Shown: positions 63,001 to 64,000 of the stretch, in pieces
Position numbering within the stretch: position 1 is the first letter of the stretch
Layout: every line of letters begins with the position of its first letter
NCBI GenBank assembly: GCA_018857735.1
Contig: JABMCL010001960.1
Location: 912,501-976,500, forward strand
Length of the DNA: 64,000 bases
Source of the DNA: Alviniconcha marisindica
Lineage: Eukaryota; Mollusca; Gastropoda; Provannidae
Direction: 5' to 3'
Translations under genes and position numbers: made by a program
Notes under the pieces: generated by a model
What the model was told of the DNA's origin: nothing
The model's database searches: none
Seen by the model: the letters and a program-made list of their open reading frames with translations, nothing else

Positions 63001-64000
63001 GACGAAAAGAGAAATTCAAAATGGCTGCCCTAATCAGGCAAGCTAACAGCAGGTACGAATTGGCCAATAAACCAAAAATAAAAACGAAAGACGTATGGTG
63101 GAAGAGAAGAGAGAGAAAACAAAACAACGACAACAGCAACAAACAAACACTTTCTGAAAAGAAAGAGGAGGCAGGAAATGTCTGCGAGCAACGTGACAAA
63201 GGCTGGAAACATGTAATTCGTGTACATGATACAACCCACTTAGCAGTGACAACACTGCGGGGCAGCAGACGCTCACTCGTACATCGTAAATGAATGCTAT
63301 AACCTGAGAAACAAAGGGGCAAGCAAAGAGAAAAAACAGTCAATGGCAAGTCATCTTTACGTATGATGAAACAACACGGGTTTTGAACTCAGGCACATAC
63401 ATGCACGCACGCACTCTCTCTCTCTCTGTGTCTGTGAAATGACTGCTTTTGAACTGTACCCAGAGGCTTTAACTGACCAGGATGAACCTTTCTGGGGAAC
63501 ATGCATGATTTCTGTTGATTTCAGAATAATATGAGAATGTCTTCTTCTTTTTTATGAAGGTAGCAACTTACAGAGCCCCTACTTTGTCATGAGTTGTTGG
63601 CATTTTGCAAAATAAGGAGAGCAAAAAAAGAAAGAAGAAAGCACTTCCTTTTGAGCTTTGAAATGTAAGGGGATTTAGTGGGAAGTATAATAAAAGAGAG
63701 AGTTGCTGCTAATGTTCTGTGTTGGTTTTAGACTTTGAGGAAGGAGTTGTTATTGTGTGTGTTCAGAGGGCAGCTCTAGGACCCCTCTATCCAGCCTCCC
63801 ATCCAGTGGCAGCACTGCAGCGAAGCCTTCAGGGTCGCGGGTCAGTAAAAACCTCTTCAGTGTTCCTGCCTCAGTAGCTGTGGACTCCTCCACAGGAACT
63901 GCTGCTCTCTCGGCACTTGGTGCTGGTGGCAGTCGAGGCAGCAGTGGTTTTTCCTTTGCTGCTCCATCCTCAGGAAGCTCCCTTGCAACACAACTCTCCG
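19386..64000 (+). CDS. NUP214: Nucleoporin NUP214, whole gene (3' end outside window)
   Basis: NUP214 (CAN) sits on the cytoplasmic face of the nuclear pore. It works with NUP88 and NUP62, recruits the mRNA-export helicase DDX19 through its N-terminal propeller, and offers FG docking sites to CRM1. I place 23 exons: 19386-19424, 21728-21857, 26053-26279, 29038-29227, 29433-29561, 34814-34917, 36156-36253, 37084-37153, 38353-38479, 38988-39143, 39530-40012, 41517-41627, 42799-43485, 50333-50524, 51774-51947, 52330-52479, 52866-53128, 54668-54832, 56393-56541, 57044-57148, 57941-58206, 58655-58955, 63767-64000+. Family matches include [71 protein letters not shown] and the coiled-coil segment. 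Together the exons give about 1516 codons so far. All junctions agree in phase except exon 14 (phase 1) to exon 15 (phase 0). That points to a missed exon or another donor. The C-terminal FG region and stop are not in the window. Confidence 0.93.
19425..21727 (+). other. NUP214 intron 1
   Basis: No gene or mobile element recognised. Contains a T-run at 21041-21059. Confidence 0.6.
21728..21857 (+). CDS. NUP214: NUP214 exon 2, propeller start
   Basis: Acceptor gttttcag, then [16 protein letters not shown] and [20 protein letters not shown]. Donor gtaatg, phase 1. Confidence 0.93.
22208..22230. repeat. (TA)n tract, left flank of TIR element
   Basis: Alternating AT directly next to the left TIR. 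Confidence 0.9.
22231..25610. mobile_element. 3.4-kb DNA-transposon-like element with 21-bp TIRs in a (TA)n tract
   Basis: The left end reads GAGCCTGTGCCAAAAGGTGC and the right end is its reverse complement with one mismatch in 21 bp. Both ends abut (TA)n, consistent with a TA or TATA target duplication, although the tract hides its exact length. A second shared motif (GGTGGACATT) lies inside both ends. No transposase is recognised. The interior carries a TCCGACAG motif cluster and two exon-like segments (22918-22936, 24228-24305). It lies within NUP214 intron 2 (21858-26052). Confidence 0.75.
24228..24305 (+). other. Putative terminal exon inside the TIR element
   Basis: A good acceptor (gtttcttttcag) opens a 25-codon frame containing [16 protein letters not shown], ending at TGA. 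A possible first exon (ATGGTGCCAACAAGGAACG followed by gtgagt) lies at 22918-22936. Direct joining of the two is out of frame, so any transcript would need further exons. I do not recognise the peptide. Confidence 0.3.
25611..25667. repeat. (TA)n tract, right flank of TIR element
   Basis: Alternating AT with one AAAA interruption. Confidence 0.9.
26053..26279 (+). CDS. NUP214: NUP214 exon 3, propeller
   Basis: Acceptor cccattgcag was chosen because it restores phase (AAT-GAA-GTC) and gives SNEVKVLRF. The exon holds [16 protein letters not shown] and LLLFDLRTF, a propeller blade, and ends at CAG|gttagt, phase 0. The open frame upstream of 26053 is intron. Confidence 0.88.
26953..27227 (+). 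repeat. Foldback element, left 275-bp arm
   Basis: Near-identical inverted copy of 27886-28160 (for example T/C at about 27010). Outer end gtttgaattattaattaata. Confidence 0.92.
27317..27387. repeat. (CA)n microsatellite between foldback arms
   Basis: Uninterrupted CA repeat. Confidence 0.95.
27886..28160 (-). repeat. Foldback element, right 275-bp arm
   Basis: Reverse complement of 26953-27227, with 658 bp between the arms. A 40-nt hairpin (27832-27871 with 27881-27920) sits at its inner edge. Confidence 0.92.
28206..28521 (-). mobile_element. tRNA-derived SINE, copy 2
   Basis: On the minus strand: head with TTTGGTCTAGCAGTAAGGCG (A-box) and GTTCGAATCC (B-box), body GGCTCTCATCGCTGCCC and GTAGCGATAGGTAT, and a 3' end GTTAAGCACCATGGTTACTT. 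Same family as 2911-3192 but without the A/T insert. Lies in NUP214 intron 3 (26280-29037). Confidence 0.85.
29038..29227 (+). CDS. NUP214: NUP214 exon 4, propeller
   Basis: Acceptor tttgtgcag; [20 protein letters not shown] and [10 protein letters not shown] form a classic NUP214 blade. Donor gtaagt, phase 1. Confidence 0.92.
29433..29561 (+). CDS. NUP214: NUP214 exon 5, propeller
   Basis: Acceptor ggtttgcag; [17 protein letters not shown] with [24 protein letters not shown] is strongly conserved in the family. Donor gtaaag, phase 1. Confidence 0.92.
29737..31860 (-). mobile_element. piggyBac-family element remnant
   Basis: A TTAA at 29737-29740 followed by ctctttcattactgtggg resembles the TTAA-CCCTTT-type ends of piggyBac-like elements. 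The transposase remains lie inside on the minus strand. I could not find the opposite terminal repeat, so the right boundary is approximate. Within NUP214 intron 5 (29562-34813). Confidence 0.7.
30382..31840 (-). pseudogene. Broken piggyBac transposase
   Basis: Conserved pieces: [40 protein letters not shown] (second catalytic Asp), [20 protein letters not shown] (third catalytic Asp), and a C-terminal Cys-rich domain (CEVC, CEKC, CC-x4-C). Lesions: an in-frame TAG at 31724-31726, a frame change near 31450, and an in-frame TGA at 30604-30606 separating the Cys-rich tail. The segment that should carry the first catalytic Asp, just before IKQFM, appears to be deleted. Not functional. Confidence 0.85.
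32786..33649 (-). CDS. LINE ORF1-like protein (coiled coil + RRM-like + CTD), intact
   Basis: A 287-residue frame with a true ATG. Residues about 55-145 form a heptad-rich coiled coil (many L/I/M with K/E, for example [20 protein letters not shown]). An RRM-like segment follows ([34 protein letters not shown]). The tail contains [16 protein letters not shown] and [13 protein letters not shown]. This order matches L1-type ORF1 RNA chaperones of animal non-LTR retrotransposons. The spacer between VYRVPEG and IKVAHRTG is shorter than I expect. No ORF2/reverse transcriptase follows on the minus strand; instead there is a CTT-rich tract (about 32508-32545). It could be a solo-ORF1 (HAL1-like) element or a truncated LINE. 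Confidence 0.75.
   Translation of the reverse strand: MSVTSEYFASPRGKRQHSSTSEDSDTSPTGVRPEVKHMNTASLIEEDPAPDMAVQMALDTINKRLDSLATRVDMSEMRAEVKQLTDTLMEQIEKLEGRVLDTEARLDKMETELKTMRKKSEGLANSLVQQEHRIQQIEREQNNLQQYSRQWKLRVYRVPEGIFNDLVGVPTKQTDIKVAHRTGQPSGSTDRPILVQFFDRKIRDSVLRNRKKLCGKEHVIVEDLTHANYRLSIKAMEHSATMSVWNTNGKVLTRVKNRRILKLNIHDNLDEVFRHAMLSHKMSSKEN
34814..34917 (+). CDS. NUP214: NUP214 exon 6, propeller
   Basis: Acceptor gtgttacag; [20 protein letters not shown] and SVVLTVSS. Donor AGT|gtgagt, phase 0. Confidence 0.9.
34918..36155 (+). other. NUP214 intron 6
   Basis: No feature recognised beyond a short A-run at about 35215. Confidence 0.6.
36156..36253 (+). CDS. NUP214: NUP214 exon 7, propeller
   Basis: Acceptor gtttgtgcag; [19 protein letters not shown] and [13 protein letters not shown]. 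Donor gtaagt, phase 2. Confidence 0.9.
36254..37083 (+). other. NUP214 intron 7 with C-run and G-run
   Basis: C homopolymer at 36556-36578 and G homopolymer at 36717-36736. Nothing else recognised. Confidence 0.75.
37084..37153 (+). CDS. NUP214: NUP214 exon 8, propeller
   Basis: Acceptor tcttttag; [23 protein letters not shown], matching the 'lvl..SaaStEv.ila' blade. Donor gtaagt, phase 0. Confidence 0.9.
37990..38300 (+). mobile_element. LINE ORF2 C-terminus with 3' tail
   Basis: The frame reads [20 protein letters not shown] then [14 protein letters not shown] and stop, the conserved tail of CR1/L2-like LINE ORF2 proteins. A short 3'UTR ends in (ATT)n-type repeats at about 38275-38292. 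It is 5'-truncated, with a (CA)n expansion inside the coding tail. Lies in NUP214 intron 8 (37154-38352). Confidence 0.75.
38353..38479 (+). CDS. NUP214: NUP214 exon 9, propeller
   Basis: Acceptor ttttcacag; [20 protein letters not shown] and [12 protein letters not shown]. The [11 protein letters not shown] stretch is a family hallmark. Donor gtatgt, phase 1. Confidence 0.94.
38480..38987 (+). other. NUP214 intron 9
   Basis: No feature recognised; the open frames here read into intron. Confidence 0.6.
38988..39143 (+). CDS. NUP214: NUP214 exon 10, end of propeller
   Basis: Acceptor gatttcag; [20 protein letters not shown] closes the propeller. After it comes Pro/Ser-rich linker. Donor GCCG|gtcagt, phase 1. 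Confidence 0.93.
39144..39529 (+). other. NUP214 intron 10
   Basis: No feature recognised. Confidence 0.6.
39530..40012 (+). CDS. NUP214: NUP214 exon 11, first FG region
   Basis: Ala/Ser/Pro-rich and disordered, with FG-type motifs [21 protein letters not shown] and FSFAAQ. Acceptor atgacag, donor gtaact, phase 1. Confidence 0.9.
40331..40660 (+). mobile_element. tRNA-derived SINE, third family
   Basis: The head has an A-box-like region (gggataactcagtgttag) and B-box (aggtttgagtcc). The body includes ggtcattttgccaaaagtgc and gtggcaggttacagctaaat, similar to a SINE body I associate with gastropod genomes (recollection, not checked). Lies in NUP214 intron 11 (40013-41516). Confidence 0.65.
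41517..41627 (+). CDS. NUP214: NUP214 exon 12, linker
   Basis: [17 protein letters not shown] and [15 protein letters not shown]; low-complexity linker. Acceptor ccttcag, donor gtaagg, phases 1/1. Assigned by phase and composition. Confidence 0.78.
41640..42460 (+). repeat. 49-bp minisatellite in NUP214 intron 12
   Basis: Roughly 16-17 copies of a unit containing gggatacactggcactgcta, tgagaggggaactgatgag and tggactttgt, with shorter variants lacking the middle part. The intron is 41628-42798. Confidence 0.92.
42799..43485 (+). CDS. NUP214: NUP214 exon 13, decapeptide FG-repeat array
   Basis: It starts [16 protein letters not shown] and contains fourteen tandem decapeptides of the [10 protein letters not shown] type. 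Each ends in Phe followed by Gly, so every junction makes an FG. It ends [11 protein letters not shown] and TSAVPAG. Acceptor caccacag, donor gttggt, phases 1/1. One unit ([10 protein letters not shown]) has lost its Phe. FG motifs dock transport receptors; the array lies just before the coiled-coil region. Confidence 0.9.
42951..43370 (+). repeat. NUP214: In-frame coding 30-bp tandem repeat, 14 units
   Basis: Units begin ggatctacag at exact 30-bp steps and encode the NUP214 decapeptides. Because the unit is a multiple of three, copy-number changes would keep the frame. Confidence 0.95.
44386..44760 (+). mobile_element. LINE ORF2 C-terminal fragment, frameshifted
   Basis: Pieces in different frames: [10 protein letters not shown], then [40 protein letters not shown] and FHHNLI. 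This matches the 'EYa..vWdP.t..g...lE.vQRraaRwv' tail of LINE ORF2. Decayed. Confidence 0.75.
45146..45176. repeat. G-run
   Basis: G homopolymer with one A. Confidence 0.95.
45240..46205 (+). repeat. Triplicated block in NUP214 intron 13
   Basis: Segments at 45431-45840 and 45849-46205 share acacacttcctgcccattta, gcttaacaggttttaataat and ggggggtggagggggcactt, then GA-rich and GAAA-rich stretches and a gtagcttaacaatggtacct end. A diverged third copy lies at about 45245-45385. Confidence 0.85.
46420..49358 (-). pseudogene. Broken DUF7869-type element protein
   Basis: Exon 1 (49358 to about 48902) starts [15 protein letters not shown] and ends [20 protein letters not shown] later exon from about 47975 holds [76 protein letters not shown] and [16 protein letters not shown]. 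The C-terminus is [16 protein letters not shown] and stop (46420-46422). The blocks resemble a repetitive protein family with a DUF7869 domain common in cnidarians and molluscs (recalled), probably transposon-derived. Lesions: a 7-bp tandem duplication (ccctcag twice, 47724-47737), frame changes near 47335 and 46670, and a likely CGA-to-TGA stop at 46639-46641. Within NUP214 intron 13 (43486-50332), opposite strand. Confidence 0.75.
48875..48938. repeat. Perfect 29-bp-arm palindrome
   Basis: Arms 48875-48903 and 48910-48938 are exact reverse complements (arm core gtcacagaaatggacagagg) around a 6-nt loop, tatgtg. The right arm is coding sequence of the DUF7869-type exon. A third, slightly diverged copy lies at about 48676-48702. 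Confidence 0.95.
49850..50105 (+). mobile_element. LINE ORF2 tail fragment
   Basis: [20 protein letters not shown] and [18 protein letters not shown] fit the diverged 'R.h...F.vp......y..sFFP.ti..WNsLP' tail. Heavily decayed. Confidence 0.5.
50214..50284. repeat. G-runs with short duplicated segment
   Basis: The segment gattgctgttgaatcaaatg occurs twice (from about 50185 and 50231), each followed by tatgtagaat and a G-run, just before exon 14. Confidence 0.85.
50333..50524 (+). CDS. NUP214: NUP214 exon 14, Ala/Pro-rich linker
   Basis: [20 protein letters not shown], then [20 protein letters not shown] and SVAK. The acceptor ttttggcag fits phase 1. The donor at 50525 (gtttgg) is weak and gives phase 1, which disagrees with exon 15, so the 3' boundary is uncertain. 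Confidence 0.72.
50850..51500 (+). repeat. 34-bp minisatellite in NUP214 intron 14
   Basis: About 18 copies of a unit built from tgcttgttggatgggtactg and tggcagtggttgat, with some shortened units. Intron 50525-51773. Confidence 0.92.
51774..51947 (+). CDS. NUP214: NUP214 exon 15, entry to coiled coil
   Basis: [19 protein letters not shown], then [19 protein letters not shown], which resembles the segment just before the human coiled coil. Acceptor gcagacag, start phase 0. Donor GAG|gtaatt, phase 0. Confidence 0.85.
51948..52329 (+). other. NUP214 intron 15 with G-run
   Basis: G-runs at 52252-52269. Nothing else recognised. Confidence 0.7.
52330..52479 (+). CDS. NUP214: NUP214 exon 16, coiled coil
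   Basis: [37 protein letters not shown] and [10 protein letters not shown] align with the NUP214 coiled coil (NUP88/NUP62 binding). Acceptor tatttcag, donor GCG|gtatgg, phases 0/0. Confidence 0.93.
52480..52865 (+). other. NUP214 intron 16
   Basis: No feature recognised. Confidence 0.6.
52866..53128 (+). CDS. NUP214: NUP214 exon 17, coiled coil
   Basis: [20 protein letters not shown], then [16 protein letters not shown] (family 'L..RpLDP' motif) and [20 protein letters not shown]. Acceptor ctgtaccag, donor AG|gtctgt, phase 2. Confidence 0.94.
53129..54667 (+). other. NUP214 intron 17
   Basis: Contains a short (ATA)n at about 53998-54012. No gene or intact element recognised. Confidence 0.6.
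54668..54832 (+). CDS. NUP214: NUP214 exon 18, end of coiled coil
   Basis: [20 protein letters not shown] and [20 protein letters not shown]. Acceptor tattttcag, donor AG|gtgggt, phases 2/2. Confidence 0.92.
54989..55490 (+). repeat. Higher-order repeat with variable (TG)n inside, NUP214 intron 18
   Basis: Units start tatggtcttgttgccagg at 54989, 55055, 55121, 55211, 55299, 55395 and about 55456, and continue tcatgacatatgttgcct. In several units this leads into a (TG)n of different length. Decayed units continue to about 56080. Confidence 0.92.
56085..56175 (-). mobile_element. Retroelement 3' tail, minus strand
   Basis: The minus strand reads tgtgtaaagtgtttgagcta then gtgctatagaagtgttatg and (ATT)n. 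This is the same tail type as 3285-3358 and about 59065-59110 (minus). Confidence 0.5.
56393..56541 (+). CDS. NUP214: NUP214 exon 19
   Basis: [20 protein letters not shown] and [17 protein letters not shown], matching the 'sp.K...Lr.fL..rk..pvr' block after the coiled coil. Acceptor tgtccccag, donor gtaagt, phase 1. Confidence 0.88.
56963..57026. repeat. (TG)n microsatellite before exon 20
   Basis: GT/TG repeats ending about 17 nt upstream of the exon 20 acceptor. Confidence 0.95.
57044..57148 (+). CDS. NUP214: NUP214 exon 20
   Basis: [20 protein letters not shown] and [14 protein letters not shown], Ser-rich. Acceptor gccattgcag lies directly after a (TG)n tract. Donor GAG|gtcagt, phases 1/1. 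Confidence 0.82.
57150..57770 (+). repeat. Degenerate tandem repeat in NUP214 intron 20
   Basis: Many imperfect copies around the words agcatgtttaca, gtgttaacagcatg and tctgtgt. It begins immediately after exon 20, and its first copy overlaps the intron start. Confidence 0.75.
57941..58206 (+). CDS. NUP214: NUP214 exon 21
   Basis: [34 protein letters not shown] and [15 protein letters not shown]; disordered with sparse aromatic/Gly motifs. Acceptor cctttgcag, donor AAG|gtgagt, phase 0. Confidence 0.85.
58437..58557 (+). repeat. Short tandem repeat in NUP214 intron 21
   Basis: Four copies of a 30-36-bp unit containing gtcatgactaaaccaaa and tgtgc(cc)tgttt. Confidence 0.9.
58655..58955 (+). 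CDS. NUP214: NUP214 exon 22 with acidic tract
   Basis: [17 protein letters not shown], then a long Asp/Glu/Tyr-rich stretch (about 45 residues from [12 protein letters not shown] to EYPAEDD). A comparable acidic block is not prominent in vertebrate NUP214 as I recall it. Acceptor gatgtttgcag, donor GCAG|gtaagc, phase 1. Confidence 0.85.
61122..61149. repeat. C-run
   Basis: C homopolymer in intron 22. Confidence 0.95.
62690..62822 (+). mobile_element. LINE-like 3' tail
   Basis: tgtctttgtggctttttgtg, aataaaaagaag and then ttgacttgacttgac, a tandem 3' tail of the kind left by target-primed retrotransposition. No coding part recognised. Confidence 0.45.
63767..64000 (+). CDS. NUP214: NUP214 exon 23 (runs off the window)
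   Basis: Acceptor gtgtgttcag, start phase 1: [16 protein letters not shown], then [17 protein letters not shown] and [12 protein letters not shown]. The frame stays open to base 64000. Start of the C-terminal FG region. Confidence 0.82.

Larger units (their letters stand above)
58956..63766 (+). other. NUP214 intron 22
   Basis: Contains a retroelement tail on the minus strand (about 59065-59165), repeated GTAAC/GGACACAG modules (60600-61960), a C-run (61122-61149), and a LINE-like tail ending in repeated cttga (62690-62822). No gene recognised. Confidence 0.6.

Noticed and set aside
63021..63293. 90-residue Lys/Arg-rich frame in intron 22
   Set aside because: No recognisable domain, low-complexity composition, no splice support.

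Overview
The window is animal nuclear DNA. It has long introns with GT/AG ends, low coding density, many CA/GT microsatellites, homopolymer runs and minisatellites, tRNA-derived SINEs, decayed LINEs, a piggyBac fossil and a DUF7869-type element. Protein style and repeat content suggest a lophotrochozoan, most likely a mollusc and perhaps a gastropod. That placement is an inference from family resemblance, not from a marker gene.

Two host genes can be read exon by exon. The first lies on the minus strand (12313 down to 3703). It has eight exons with compatible splice phases and encodes a 706-residue secreted protein: a signal peptide, four hemopexin-like blades, a PI-PLC X-like phosphodiesterase domain, then four more hemopexin-like blades ending in a terminal Cys. 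Two four-bladed hemopexin propellers thus flank a phospholipase C-like catalytic domain. I do not recognise this architecture, and it is the best candidate here for something undescribed.

The second is NUP214 on the plus strand (19386 to beyond 64000). This is the cytoplasmic-face nucleoporin involved in mRNA export and CRM1-dependent transport. I place 23 exons: a 13-codon first exon, the N-terminal beta-propeller (exons 1-10), an FG/Pro/Ser region with a coding 30-bp tandem repeat of fourteen [14 protein letters not shown] decapeptides (exon 13), the coiled-coil region (exons 16-18), and the start of the C-terminal FG region with an acidic tract (exon 22). The 3' end lies outside the window. 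One junction, exon 14 to 15, is out of phase in my model.

Layout: 1-3702, repeats downstream of the hemopexin/PLC gene; 3703-12313, that gene (minus); 12314-19385, a head-to-head intergenic region with SINE heads, microsatellites and a LINE fragment; 19386-64000, NUP214. NUP214 introns host a 3.4-kb TIR-bounded element inserted in a (TA)n tract (intron 2), a 275-bp-arm foldback and a SINE (intron 3), a dead piggyBac and an intact ORF1-only LINE relative (intron 5), a broken DUF7869-family element with a perfect 29-bp palindrome at its exon edge (intron 13), and several minisatellites (introns 12, 14, 18, 20, 21).
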